A DNA stretch of 64,000 bases. Source: Megasphaera_A sueciensis (GTDB lineage: Bacteria; Bacillota; Negativicutes; Veillonellales; Megasphaeraceae). Below are positions 7,804 through 17,229 of this stretch, piece by piece. The position numbers were made by a program, and so were the translations under genes. Below the pieces are notes generated by a model. It made no database searches. It was not told the DNA's origin and saw nothing but the letters and a program-made list of their open reading frames with translations. How positions within the stretch are numbered: the first letter of the stretch is position 1; each line of letters begins with the position of its first letter. The DNA is taken from the NCBI RefSeq assembly GCF_050219315.1, contig NZ_CP116939.1, positions 1,302,001-1,366,000 on the forward strand. The letters are read 5' to 3'.

Positions 7804-9339
7804 CTATTCCTCCTCTTTGATCAGCTGATGGGATGCCCCGTATTCCCGGGTGAATTCTGCTACAGCCTTAACAAGAGCCGCTTCCGTTTCACCGGTCATT
7901 TCCTTCTTGGCTTTGATATCCTGCCCGACCTGCGGATAATTGGCATGCATGAATTTGATGAATTCCGTTTCAAACAAGGTGACCTCCTGGACTTCCACCG
8001 GCATCAAGAACCCTTTGACCGCCAGATATATTTCCATGACCTGGTCTTCCACCGCCATCGGTTCATACTGCGGCTGGATCAGCATCTGCATGGTCCGTTC
8101 CCCGCGATCGATCTGGGCCTTCGTGCTCTTATCCAAATCCGACCCGAATTGGGCAAACGCCGCCAATTCACGGTACTGCGCCAGATCCAGGCGCAGGGTG
8201 CCGGCAATATTCTTCATGGCCTTGATCTGTGCGGATCCACCCACACGGGATACGGACAGTCCCACATTGATCGCCGGCCGTACGCCGGAATTGAATAATT
8301 CGGTTTCCAGGAATATCTGCCCGTCCGTAATGGAGATGACATTGGTCGGAATATAGGCCGACAAGTCCCCGGCCAGCGTTTCAATGATCGGCAGCGCGGT
8401 AATGGAACCGCCCCCCAGGTCATCGGACAGCTTCGCCGCCCGTTCCAATAACCGGGAATGTAAATAGAAGACATCCCCCGGGTATGCTTCCCGTCCCGGC
8501 GGCCGGCGGAGCAGCAGGCTCATCGCCCGGTAGGCCTGGGCATGCTTGGAAAGGTCGTCATAGATACAGAGGACGTCCTTCCCCTGGTACATGAAATATT
8601 CTCCCATTGCCACCCCCGCATACGGCGCCAGATATTGCAGCGGCGCCCCGTCAGAGGCCGTAGCCGTTACAACGATGGTGTATGCCATTGCCCCATGGGC
8701 TTCCAGGGTGCGTACGACCCGGGCCACGGTGGAGGCTTTCTGGCCGATCGCCACATAAATGCAGATAACGCCGCTGTCCTTTTGATTTATAATCGTATCA
8801 ATCGCAATAGCCGTCTTGCCGGTTCCGCGGTCCCCGATGATCAGTTCGCGCTGGCCCCGTCCGATGGGGACCATCGAATCGATGGCCTTTAAGCCCGTCT
8901 GCAGCGGTTTCTTTACCGGCTGGCGGTCGGCAATGCCCGGCGCCGGAAATTCGATCAGCCGCGTTTCCGCTGTTTCTATTTTTCCTTTCCCGTCGATTGC
9001 CACCCCCAGCGGGCTGACAACCCGGCCAACCAGGCTGTCTCCCACCGGCACACGCATCACGCGCCCGGTCCGGCGGACGGTATCGCCTTCCTTGATAAGC
9101 GAATCATTCCCCAGCAACACAGCGCCTACATTATCTTCTTCCAAGTTCAATGCCATCCCATATACATCATGAGGCAGTTCCAAGAGTTCCCCGGACATGG
9201 CCTTATCCAGCCCGTATATGTGGGCGATGCCGTCCCCCACTTCCAGGACGGTCCCTACGTCGTCGACATTCATCTCCACGTCGTAGTCTTCGATTTGTTT
9301 TTTAATTATAGCCGTGATTTCTTCTGGCTTCATATTCAT
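7804..9339 (-). CDS. atpA: ATP synthase F1 subunit alpha
   Basis: 511 residues, full length. Nucleotide-binding, non-catalytic subunit of F1: P-loop GDRGTGKTAIA, signature PAINVGLSVSRVGGSAQ, YAGVAMGEYF. The ATG at 9339 overlaps the atpH stop in an ATGA arrangement, so translation is coupled. GC-rich, in sharp contrast to the upstream half of atpH and to atpF, atpE and atpB. Confidence 0.98.
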   Translation of the reverse strand: MNMKPEEITAIIKKQIEDYDVEMNVDDVGTVLEVGDGIAHIYGLDKAMSGELLELPHDVYGMALNLEEDNVGAVLLGNDSLIKEGDTVRRTGRVMRVPVGDSLVGRVVSPLGVAIDGKGKIETAETRLIEFPAPGIADRQPVKKPLQTGLKAIDSMVPIGRGQRELIIGDRGTGKTAIAIDTIINQKDSGVICIYVAIGQKASTVARVVRTLEAHGAMAYTIVVTATASDGAPLQYLAPYAGVAMGEYFMYQGKDVLCIYDDLSKHAQAYRAMSLLLRRPPGREAYPGDVFYLHSRLLERAAKLSDDLGGGSITALPIIETLAGDLSAYIPTNVISITDGQIFLETELFNSGVRPAINVGLSVSRVGGSAQIKAMKNIAGTLRLDLAQYRELAAFAQFGSDLDKSTKAQIDRGERTMQMLIQPQYEPMAVEDQVMEIYLAVKGFLMPVEVQEVTLFETEFIKFMHANYPQVGQDIKAKKEMTGETEAALVKAVAEFTREYGASHQLIKEEE

Positions 9340-9905
9340 TTCGCGTCCGTCACCTCATTCGTCACGTTCGCCTGCAGCAAGGCATGCTCCATGTCCTGGA
9401 GCTGTCTGAGCAGGCTTCCGTCTATTAGTCTGTCACCGATCCGGATAACGATACCGCCTATAATAGACGGGTCGGCAGTATACAAGGGTTCGATTTTCTT
9501 ACCCGTCAGTTTTTCCAGTCCGGCAACGAGTTCTGCTTCTTCTTTTGCTGATAATGGCTTGATTACATGAATCCTTGCCACTTCTATGTTCTGCGCCGCA
9601 CGGGACAAATCGATGAACCCGTCTATGGCGGCTGCCAAGGCACCTTCCCGGCGCCTGTCAATCATGACGTACATAAATTGCAGCACGAGGGGAGACACAT
9701 CATCGGCAAAAATTTCAAAAATAATATGTTTTTTCACTCTTTCCGGTACTCTAGGATGTACGAGAAATTTTTGCAATGAAGGATTCATCTGCAAGGTATC
9801 TCGTATGGTTTTCAATTCATTATCATATTGTTCAATTTTATGTTGTTCGTTGGCAATATTAAACATCGCCTGGCTGTATTTGCTGTATACAATTTCAGAT
9901 ATCAT
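9336..9905 (-). CDS. atpH: ATP synthase F1 subunit delta (OSCP)
   Basis: 189 residues, slightly longer than the typical ~178. OSCP domain: YSQAMFNIANEQ near the N-terminus and the C-terminal signature IVIRIGDRLIDGSLLRQLQ. It joins the peripheral stalk to the top of F1. The gene crosses a composition border: the first ~70 codons (about 9700-9905) are AT-rich and the rest GC-rich, matching a switch at the other end inside atpC. Confidence 0.95.
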   Translation of the reverse strand: MISEIVYSKYSQAMFNIANEQHKIEQYDNELKTIRDTLQMNPSLQKFLVHPRVPERVKKHIIFEIFADDVSPLVLQFMYVMIDRRREGALAAAIDGFIDLSRAAQNIEVARIHVIKPLSAKEEAELVAGLEKLTGKKIEPLYTADPSIIGGIVIRIGDRLIDGSLLRQLQDMEHALLQANVTNEVTDAK

Positions 9906-9906
9906 A

Positions 9907-10404
9907 TTATCTACCCGTTACCTTTTGCATATCTAATTTTGCAATACAATCATGGACTAATTTTTCATTTCTATCTGTATTTATATTATTTTTCAACAAC
10001 TTTTCTGCCACAGCCATGGACAGCGTCACTACCTCATTACGCATTTCACGGATAGCAGATTCCCGTTCATTGATGATTTCTGCCTGGGCCACTTCTTTTT
10101 CACGCGTAATCTGCGCCCGGACAGAAGCCAGCTGCGCCTGAGCTTCTTTATCCGCCTGCTTGACAGCCTTATCGATGATAGCCTGGGATTCCGCATGTGC
10201 ATTTTTGATTTGTTCCTGATAGTCGGCCTTCATTTTTTCGGCCGCATCCCGGGCTGCCTGTGCATTATTCAAATCAGATGCAATTTTATTTCTGCGGTCT
10301 TCCAGCGTCTTCAAAATCGGCTTATACGCAAACTTCGCTAAAATAGCGACAAGGACAAAGAAGTTGAGGAATTGGAATAATAATGTACCATTCAGATCTA
10401 TCAA
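9907..10404 (-). CDS. atpF: ATP synthase Fo subunit b
   Basis: 165 residues from a TTG at 10404, chosen because GGGAGGAG ends six bases upstream and the N-terminus IDLNGTLLFQFLNF then matches subunit b proteins. An in-frame ATG at 10422 would place the ribosome site inside the gene. One N-terminal membrane helix (FLNFFVLVAILAKF), then a long charged coiled coil forming the peripheral stalk. One base separates its stop from the atpH start. Confidence 0.93.
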   Translation of the reverse strand: MIDLNGTLLFQFLNFFVLVAILAKFAYKPILKTLEDRRNKIASDLNNAQAARDAAEKMKADYQEQIKNAHAESQAIIDKAVKQADKEAQAQLASVRAQITREKEVAQAEIINERESAIREMRNEVVTLSMAVAEKLLKNNINTDRNEKLVHDCIAKLDMQKVTGR

Positions 10405-10451
10405 TTCGATCTCCTCCCTCATTACATATATATACTATAGCTTATCCGACC

Positions 10452-10709
10452 TTAAAGCATGCTGGCAAACGGATTGGCAAATACCAGAACAATAGCAATA
10501 ACAGCTGCAATAATAGGAATAGATTCAATCAAGCCGATAGATATGAGCATATTGACAAGTAGCTTGCCGCCCATTTCCGGCTGACGTGCCAGGCCTTCCA
10601 GCATCTTAGCCGCGGCATGTCCATCCCCGATAGCGGCCCCTAATGCCGCAAGTCCCACCCCTAATCCGGCACTTAATGCCGAAATTGCAAAAACGATAGC
10701 TTTTTCCAT
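10452..10709 (-). CDS. atpE: ATP synthase Fo subunit c
   Basis: 85 residues, a two-helix hairpin with the polar loop ARQPE (41-45). Ring subunit carrying the ion-binding carboxylate, here E62 in the second helix. Aligned to the Ilyobacter Na+-site residues Gln32/Glu65/Ser66/Thr67, the positions here are D29, E62, S63, I64: the E-S pair of Na+-type rings is present, but Gln is replaced by Asp and Thr by Ile. Coupling ion is therefore unclear. Strong ribosome site AGGAGG upstream. Confidence 0.96.
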   Translation of the reverse strand: MEKAIVFAISALSAGLGVGLAALGAAIGDGHAAAKMLEGLARQPEMGGKLLVNMLISIGLIESIPIIAAVIAIVLVFANPFASML

Positions 10710-10768
10710 AATAAAATACCTCCTATACGATTACTAATTTTTGTTATTTTTTACCGGAATACGACAGC

Positions 10769-11440
10769 TCAACTTTCCTTTAATGAATCTGCAAGATACG
10801 ATGTCGTCAGTATCGTGAAAATAAAGGCTTGGATCAAACCGATGACCAGGCTGAAAACAAGCCATATAATCGGTATTCCGACAGGAACCAGCAGATACAA
10901 TACTTCCATCAGTATTTCACCAGCCAAAATATTACCAAATAGTCGAAAAGCCAACGTCAGCGGCTTAGTGAATTCTTCCATCAGGTTTATCACGACAAAA
11001 GGGATAAACGGTTCAAAATAATGCTTGAAATGTTTCTTTACCCCTTGGTTCCGCAGCGCAACAAAATGTACCATAAACGATGAAACTAACGCCAATCCCA
11101 AGGTCGTATTCAAGTCATTGGTCGGCGATGTCAGAATATGCGGACTGGGCAACAGACCAAGTTCATTGCCTACAAAGATAAACAAAAACATCGTGAGAAG
11201 TACTGACACCACCTGTCCCCATTTGGGTCCCAACGTTTCCTTAAATTGCTTTAGCAGTGCCTCTATAACAATTTCCACGACATTTTGCACTCCTGAAGGA
11301 ACAAGTGAACGGCCACGTGTCGCCAATACGGTAATACCAATTACAATAACTGCAGTTAACCAAGTCATATATATCGTATCCATATTTACGTTCATTCCTA
11401 AGAATTGAGTAATTAAATGATGTCCTGTATGCAGCTCCAT
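10769..11440 (-). CDS. atpB: ATP synthase Fo subunit a
   Basis: 223 residues, first gene of the operon; no atpI is seen before it. Multi-span membrane protein with the conserved segment FTKPLTLAFRLFGNILAG, holding the Arg essential for ion transfer to the c ring, and the C-terminal FIFTILTTSYLAD. ATG 11440 follows AAGGAGGTGG. Confidence 0.96.
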   Translation of the reverse strand: MELHTGHHLITQFLGMNVNMDTIYMTWLTAVIVIGITVLATRGRSLVPSGVQNVVEIVIEALLKQFKETLGPKWGQVVSVLLTMFLFIFVGNELGLLPSPHILTSPTNDLNTTLGLALVSSFMVHFVALRNQGVKKHFKHYFEPFIPFVVINLMEEFTKPLTLAFRLFGNILAGEILMEVLYLLVPVGIPIIWLVFSLVIGLIQAFIFTILTTSYLADSLKES

Positions 11441-11486
11441 AATTCCACCTCCTTTTTTCTTTTATACGTTGATTTTTCTATATATT

Positions 11487-11516
11487 ATTTTAAAAGGTAA
11501 ATAGATTTCCTGACAA
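11487..11516 (-). promoter_or_regulatory. Candidate promoter of the atp operon
   Basis: Minus strand TTGTCA (11511-11516), 18-base spacer, TAAAAT (11487-11492), about 50 bases before atpB. Confidence 0.5.
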
Positions 11517-11590
11517 TGAGAAAGTTACGAGCGTCACGTATTACATACTGAACGGTTCTTATCAAGAACAAAAGTTATTCTTCAAATACG

Positions 11591-11626
11591 AAAAAAAAAA
11601 CTGTCGCACATAAAACGTACGACAGT
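11591..11626 (-). terminator. Intrinsic terminator of pyrG
   Basis: Seven-base-pair GC-rich stem (11600-11606 with 11620-11626) followed on the minus strand by a run of about ten T. Confidence 0.85.
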
Positions 11627-11679
11627 CTTTTTTGAGTTATTCGTTATGCCTTTATTTTTTACAATAAAAAATCACGGTT

Positions 11680-13287
11680 CTAATGTTGTATGTCTAATGC
11701 TGCCTTGACTAAACCACGGAACAACGGATGTGCATTAGTGGGCCGAGATTTCAGTTCCGGATGGAACTGACAGCCTACAAACCATGGATGATCTGCTATT
11801 TCGATCATTTCTACCAAACGGTCATCCGGTGAAGTTCCCACTATTTTAAGACCTGCATTGATCAGTTCCGTCCGGTATTTATTGTTGAATTCCCAACGAT
11901 GGCGATGCCGTTCATAAATAAGGTTCTTACCATACACGCCAAATGATTTGCTGGTTTCATCTAGTTTGCACGGATACAGTCCCAAGCGCATAGTTCCGCC
12001 TTTTTCAGAAATATCGACTTGGTCTGCCATTAAATCAATGACCGGGTATTTTGCATCTTTTTCAAATTCAGAAGACGTTGCTCCTTCCATACCGGCAACG
12101 TGCCTGGCGAATTCCATAACAGCGCACTGCATGCCCAGACATAATCCCAAAAAAGGAATTTTATTTTCACGAGCATACTGAATTGCCTTGACTTTGCCTT
12201 CAATGCCGCGATTGCCAAATCCGCCGGGAACCACAATACCCTGAATATTTTTAAATACTTCTTTTAATGATACATCCGGTGCTTCCAATATTTCCGAATC
12301 GATCCAATCAATATGAACTTTCGTTTTATAAGCAATCCCGGCGTGTCCCAGTGCTTCTGCCACACTAAGGTACGCATCATGGAGTGCTACATATTTTCCG
12401 ACAATAGCGATAGTTACTTCTTTTTCCGGATGGTAAATATCATATACCATCTTTTCCCAGTTTTCCATATTGCATGGCTGATTCGGAAGTTCCAGTTTTT
12501 CTAAAACGATACGGTCCAAGCCTTCTTCAGACATCATCAGCGGTACTTCATAAATACTGTTCAAGGTTTTATTTTCAATCACCGCGTCTTTATCAATATC
12601 GCAGAACAATGCCAATTTATCTTTCATTTCTTCAGAAAGGGAATATTCTGTACGGCATACGATGATATCCGGCTGAATGCCAATACTGCGAAGTTCTTTG
12701 ACACTGTGCTGTGTCGGCTTGGTTTTCAATTCACCGGCACCCGCAATATACGGAACAAGCGTGACATGAATATACAGCGCATCGTTGCGGCCTACTTCTT
12801 TCTTAATCTGGCGAATCGCTTCCAGGAACGGCAGGCTTTCTATATCTCCGACAGTACCCCCGATTTCTGTAATAACGACATCTGCATTATCATCATCACC
12901 CACACGGAAAATACGGTCTTTGATTTCATTTGTAATGTGCGGAATGACCTGGACTGTATGCCCCAGATAGTCTCCGCGGCGTTCTTTTTGCAGCACAGAC
13001 CAATAAATTTTACCAGCCGTAACATTGGAATTCTTGCCTAGATTAATATCAATAAACCGTTCATAATGACCTAGATCCAAATCTGTTTCAGTACCATCAT
13101 CAGTGACAAACACTTCCCCATGCTGATATGGGCTCATTGTACCGGGATCGACATTGATGTACGGATCAAATTTTTGAATCGTTACCTTGAATCCACGATT
13201 CTTCAACAACCGGCCCAAAGCCGCCGCCGTAATACCTTTTCCTAATGAAGATACAACCCCGCCTGTTACAAATATGTACTTAGCCAT
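11680..13287 (-). CDS. pyrG: CTP synthase
   Basis: 535 residues from ATG 13287, preceded by GGAGGAATT; a longer frame to 13341 has no ribosome site. N-terminal amidoligase domain (KYIFVTGGVVSSLGKGI, EIGGTVGDIES) and C-terminal class I glutamine amidotransferase domain with the nucleophile in FLGLCLGMQ and the His-Glu pair in CQFHPEL. Converts UTP to CTP using glutamine and ATP. It lies 83 bases after argS with a small hairpin between, and ends at a strong terminator. Confidence 0.98.
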   Translation of the reverse strand: MAKYIFVTGGVVSSLGKGITAAALGRLLKNRGFKVTIQKFDPYINVDPGTMSPYQHGEVFVTDDGTETDLDLGHYERFIDINLGKNSNVTAGKIYWSVLQKERRGDYLGHTVQVIPHITNEIKDRIFRVGDDDNADVVITEIGGTVGDIESLPFLEAIRQIKKEVGRNDALYIHVTLVPYIAGAGELKTKPTQHSVKELRSIGIQPDIIVCRTEYSLSEEMKDKLALFCDIDKDAVIENKTLNSIYEVPLMMSEEGLDRIVLEKLELPNQPCNMENWEKMVYDIYHPEKEVTIAIVGKYVALHDAYLSVAEALGHAGIAYKTKVHIDWIDSEILEAPDVSLKEVFKNIQGIVVPGGFGNRGIEGKVKAIQYARENKIPFLGLCLGMQCAVMEFARHVAGMEGATSSEFEKDAKYPVIDLMADQVDISEKGGTMRLGLYPCKLDETSKSFGVYGKNLIYERHRHRWEFNNKYRTELINAGLKIVGTSPDDRLVEMIEIADHPWFVGCQFHPELKSRPTNAHPLFRGLVKAALDIQH

Positions 13288-13316
13288 AATTCCTCCCTGT
13301 ATGCCTTGTAGTATAT

Positions 13317-13340
13317 AAAAACATGCCGCAATATACGGCA
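13317..13340 (-). terminator. Weak terminator or attenuator between argS and pyrG
   Basis: Five-base-pair GC stem (13324-13328 with 13336-13340) followed by a five-T run on the minus strand. Lies between the argS stop and the pyrG start. Confidence 0.45.
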
Positions 13341-13370
13341 ATAACTAAACTATTGTATTATATTACATCA

Positions 13371-15035
13371 TTACATTTTTTTCGGTGCCGAAACACCTAA
13401 AATTGCCAAACTGTTGGCAATCGTAATACGAACTGCCGTAATCAAAGCCAATCTCGCTTCTGCCAATTCTTTATCCTCTTGAATAATCCGGCAATGATTA
13501 TAAAATTGATGGAATAAACTTGCCAGCTCATATACAAAATGAGCAATGCGATGTGGTGCCCGGTCACGAGCTGCCTGTTTAATAATATCAGGAAAAGCTG
13601 CCATTTTCTTTATTATTTCCAATTCTTCTTCTTCCTGCAATGTATTCCAAACTACATGAGACCAATCTGTATCCAATTCGATACCCGCTTCCGCAGCTTG
13701 TGCGTAAATGCTGTAAATACGAGCATGAGCATATTGAATATAATATACCGGATTTTCATTACTATGCGATTTGGCCAAGTCGAGATCAAAATCAAGCTGT
13801 GTATCCAACGACCTCATGATAAAAAAGTATCGCGCCGCATCTGTCCCCACTTCTTCTATTAATTCATTCAGCGTAATTGCCTGCCCTGTCCTTTTCGACA
13901 TCTTGACCGGTTTGCCTTCCCGGAAAAGACTGACCATCTGCAGCAGTAATACTTCCAATTGATCCGGATCATATCCGAGAGCCGCCATCGCCGCTTTAAC
14001 ACGGGCTACATAGCCGTGATGATCTGCCCCCCATATATTAATCAGTTTCTTAAATCCTCTATCATATTTATTCTTATGATATGCGATATCCGCCGCCAAA
14101 TAGGTAGGCACACCGTTATCACGAACAACGACCCGATCCTTATCATCACCGTAGTCCGTCGATTTCAGCCAAAGGGCCCCATCTTTCTCATATATCTTGC
14201 CACGTTTTTCAAGTACATCGCATGCCGCGTGAATGGCATCCGGATGAAGCGTTCGTTCACTGAACCAGGTATCATAATGAACATTAAAATGAGCTAAATC
14301 TTGTTTCAATATATTCATTTTTTCCGCATAGGCCCGATCTTTAAAAAATTCCAACCGTTCCTGTTCCGGCATAGCTAAATAGGTATCACCATCTTGGTCG
14401 ATAATCGCTTGCGCTGTATCAATAATATCGGTTCCATGATATCCGTTTTCGGGAATCTGGCTTTTTTTCCCCAAGAGCTCCAAATAACGGGCATTGACGG
14501 ATGCTGCTAAATTATTCATCTGATTGCCTGCATCATTAATATAGTATTCTGCCTGTACATTATACCCGGCCGCACATAACAAATTGACCAGCGCACTGCC
14601 ATAAGCAGCTCCCCGGCCATGTCCCACATGAAGCGGCCCCGTCGGATTAGCACTGACATATTCTACCTGTACCGTATCTTCCGGACGCAGGGGCGCTTTC
14701 CCATACTGCGAACCTGCCGCCAGTATCTGCTGCAGCGAATCATAAAGAACTGTATTATTTAAAAAAAAGTTGATAAAACCGGCCCCGGCAATTTCTGCTT
14801 TATCCAGCCATGGATACTTCATTTCATTAACAATGGCCTGCGCTATTACACGAGGAGCTTTATGTGCTACTCTGGCAGACTGCATTGCAATATTTGATGC
14901 AAAATCACCAAATTCCTTCTGCGGAGGTACTTCCAAATTAATATCCGGATAGGTACCTTCCGGCAGCACGCCGGAATGAATCGCTTTTGCCATCGCATCT
15001 GCGATTCCCTGCTGCAATAATTCTTTCATTTCCAT
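13371..15035 (-). CDS. argS: Arginyl-tRNA synthetase
   Basis: 554 residues. Class I synthetase: N-terminal Arg_tRNA_synt_N domain, HIGH-type motif in PLHVGHGRGAAYG, KMSKR loop (PVKMSKRTGQAI), and C-terminal DALR anticodon domain (SLFHQFYNHCRII). Charges tRNA-Arg. Its start codon overlaps the stop of the upstream DUF1934 gene by one base (TAATG), a pairing often seen in Firmicutes. Confidence 0.98.
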   Translation of the reverse strand: MEMKELLQQGIADAMAKAIHSGVLPEGTYPDINLEVPPQKEFGDFASNIAMQSARVAHKAPRVIAQAIVNEMKYPWLDKAEIAGAGFINFFLNNTVLYDSLQQILAAGSQYGKAPLRPEDTVQVEYVSANPTGPLHVGHGRGAAYGSALVNLLCAAGYNVQAEYYINDAGNQMNNLAASVNARYLELLGKKSQIPENGYHGTDIIDTAQAIIDQDGDTYLAMPEQERLEFFKDRAYAEKMNILKQDLAHFNVHYDTWFSERTLHPDAIHAACDVLEKRGKIYEKDGALWLKSTDYGDDKDRVVVRDNGVPTYLAADIAYHKNKYDRGFKKLINIWGADHHGYVARVKAAMAALGYDPDQLEVLLLQMVSLFREGKPVKMSKRTGQAITLNELIEEVGTDAARYFFIMRSLDTQLDFDLDLAKSHSNENPVYYIQYAHARIYSIYAQAAEAGIELDTDWSHVVWNTLQEEEELEIIKKMAAFPDIIKQAARDRAPHRIAHFVYELASLFHQFYNHCRIIQEDKELAEARLALITAVRITIANSLAILGVSAPKKM

Positions 15036-15460
15036 TACGATTTATCCTCCTGCACAGTAATTGTCAGCTGATTATAACTTGTCCCAATACCTTCTATTGT
15101 AACATCATACCCAAGACGAACCGTTCCGATACCCTTTACCAAATGAATTTCCATCTCATAGGTTTTCATGTGTATCAGAACTTCGCCAAACGGCATTTTA
15201 TAGGTTGCCTTAAAACTGCTGCCTTTACGAAATACTTGGCGCTGTCGGACATTTCCCCTGCGAAGCAGTACTGCCGAATCGGGGAGCAGTTTAATAATCG
15301 TGGTAACGCCGGCCATGCCTGTAATTTCGCTCTCTTCATATACAATATATTGGACATTTTGTTTACAATAGTATTTTCCTGCAGAAACAAGCTCAAGCTT
15401 CAATTCCTGTCCGTCCTCATCTCGCTGGATGCTTTGTACGGTTACTAAGACAGGTTTCAC
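15035..15460 (-). CDS. DUF1934 family protein
   Basis: 141 residues. A GTG at 15460 is preferred, ten bases after AAGGA; the alternative TTG at 15469 sits too close to that site. The sequence (KPVLVTVQSIQ, SAVLLRRGNVRQRQVFRKGS, VTIEGIGTSYNQLTI) matches the small beta-barrel DUF1934/calycin-like family of unknown function usually encoded just before argS. Overlaps argS by one base, so the two are coupled. Confidence 0.8.
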   Translation of the reverse strand: MKPVLVTVQSIQRDEDGQELKLELVSAGKYYCKQNVQYIVYEESEITGMAGVTTIIKLLPDSAVLLRRGNVRQRQVFRKGSSFKATYKMPFGEVLIHMKTYEMEIHLVKGIGTVRLGYDVTIEGIGTSYNQLTITVQEDKS

Positions 15461-15562
15461 TGAATCCAAATCCTTCCCTTTTTTATCTCAATGTTACTAT
15501 TATATAACATATGACTTGAAAAAGAAACAATGAATAATGGAAATTTTCAAAAGAATTCCATA

Positions 15563-15589
15563 GAAAAAGTGGCAGTCAGAAACTGCCAC
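15563..15589 (-). terminator. Intrinsic terminator of aspA
   Basis: Eight-base-pair stem (15569-15576 with 15582-15589), five-base loop, then five T on the minus strand. Confidence 0.82.
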
Positions 15590-15601
15590 CGCTGTTGTAT
15601 A

Positions 15602-17059
15602 TCAGTAAAATTCGCCGCTGATTTTTTTATGATGTTCTATGTGGTTTCCCTGATCCGTATGGAGCAGTTTAGCACCAGCAATGCCAGGCTGTGTCATTTC
15701 TGCCGGTGAAAGAATATATTCTATTTGTTCCTGTGTCAAAAGTCCTTTTTCCATAATAATTTCTTTTACAGGTCGTCCTGACATATAGGCCTCTTTTGCC
15801 AGCATGGAAGATTGTTCATATCCAATATGCGGCAGCAACGCCGTAATAATGCCAACACTGTGATCCAACCAATAGGCACATTGTTCCCGGTTGGGTTCCA
15901 AATTGATGAGCAGGTTATCAACAAATGCATTGACTGCATTGGTCAGATAGCGCATGGAGTTAAACAGATTGAAGGCCATGACCGGTTCCATCACGTTCAG
16001 TTCAAACTGCCCGTTCTCTACGCCTAAACTGATTGCAATATCATTCCCGATAACTTGATAACAAGTTTGGTCTAATACTTCCGCCATCACCGGATTTACT
16101 TTGCCCGGCATAATAGAGGACCCCGGCTGACGCGGCGGCAGCTTTAATTCATTCAGTCCGCAGCGCGGTCCCGATGCCATAAGACGAAAATCATTTGCCA
16201 TTTTGATGAGTACTAGTGCCGTTGCCTTCATGCTTCCTGAAAAATCAGCAAACGCATCGGTATTATTGGTCATGTCAATAAGATTCCGTGCTGTAATAAA
16301 CATCTCACCCGTAAGCGTAGACAATTGACGGGCAACAGATTGAATATATTTAGGTTCGGCGTTAAGTCCCGTCCCTACGGCAGTCCCGCCCATATTGATC
16401 GTATGAACGCCTTCAATAGCACGCTCGATACGATGAATACCGCGGCGAACAGCCGAAGCATAGGAGCCCATTTCCTGCCCCAGCGTAATAGGTACGGCAT
16501 CCTGCAAGTGTGTTCGTCCCATCTTTACGATATCTTTATAGTCTTCGGATTTGACTTCCAATTCGTCTGCCAGACGACGCAGCGCCCGCAGTAAGCCTTT
16601 ACTTTTCATAATAATGCAGACTTTGATGCTCGTGGGAAACACATCATTGGTTGACTGCGCCATATTGGCATGGTTATTGGGAGATACAATATCATACCGT
16701 CCTTTTGGCTTTCCCATAATTTCCAACGCACGGTTGCATAATACTTCATTCATATTCATATTGACAGAGGTTCCTGCTCCCCCTTGAATGGGGTCCACAG
16801 GAAACTGATCAATAAACTTTCCCTGTATAACTTCTGTCGCCGCCTGTACAAGTACATTGCCGATGCCCGGATCCAGACGACCTGTTTCCATATTAGCCAG
16901 TGCCGCAGCTTTTTTGACGGTTGCGACCGCAATAATAAAATCAGTATCGAGATGTTCTCCTGTAATATGAAAATTTTCCATAGCCCGCATAGTTTGTACA
17001 CCATAATATACTTCGTCCGGTATTTCCATCTCTCCTAAAAAGTCATGTTCTTTTCTCAT
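15602..17059 (-). CDS. aspA: Aspartate ammonia-lyase
   Basis: 485 residues from ATG 17059 (AGGGGGA upstream); the frame to 17122 has no ribosome site. Fumarase/aspartase superfamily with the signature GSSIMPGKVNPV. Aspartase rather than fumarase C is favoured by QGGAGTSVNMNMNEV (fumarases have a TGSGTQSNMN-type segment) and EVYYGVQTMRAMENF. Converts aspartate to fumarate and ammonia, feeding fumarate reduction or amino-acid fermentation. It has its own promoter at 17230-17258 and a leader with a stable hairpin. Confidence 0.93.
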   Translation of the reverse strand: MRKEHDFLGEMEIPDEVYYGVQTMRAMENFHITGEHLDTDFIIAVATVKKAAALANMETGRLDPGIGNVLVQAATEVIQGKFIDQFPVDPIQGGAGTSVNMNMNEVLCNRALEIMGKPKGRYDIVSPNNHANMAQSTNDVFPTSIKVCIIMKSKGLLRALRRLADELEVKSEDYKDIVKMGRTHLQDAVPITLGQEMGSYASAVRRGIHRIERAIEGVHTINMGGTAVGTGLNAEPKYIQSVARQLSTLTGEMFITARNLIDMTNNTDAFADFSGSMKATALVLIKMANDFRLMASGPRCGLNELKLPPRQPGSSIMPGKVNPVMAEVLDQTCYQVIGNDIAISLGVENGQFELNVMEPVMAFNLFNSMRYLTNAVNAFVDNLLINLEPNREQCAYWLDHSVGIITALLPHIGYEQSSMLAKEAYMSGRPVKEIIMEKGLLTQEQIEYILSPAEMTQPGIAGAKLLHTDQGNHIEHHKKISGEFY

Positions 17060-17162
17060 GATATTCCCCCTGTTGTAACAGCGATGTATAATTCTATTGC
17101 ATATTGTATACAAAAAAAGCAAGTTTGATTTAAAAAACCGTAGGGTATGTCCCCTTTGACAT

Positions 17163-17206
17163 AGTAAAAGGCGCTGTCGAAATAAAATTCAACAGCGCCT
17201 TTGCCG
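17163..17206 (-). promoter_or_regulatory. Stable hairpin in the aspA leader
   Basis: On the minus strand a stem of about 15 base pairs (core GGCGCTGT / ACAGCGCC, 17167-17177 with 17192-17202) starts about 20 bases after the predicted transcription start and is followed by TTTTACTATG. It could terminate a ~65-base RNA or act as an attenuator for aspA. Confidence 0.55.
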
Positions 17207-17229
17207 TACGAGCTTCTTAAATTAACCAC

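Noticed and set aside
5355..9570. Many long frames antisense to atpD, atpG and atpA
   Set aside because: They are shadows caused by high GC; the minus-strand products are textbook ATP synthase subunits.
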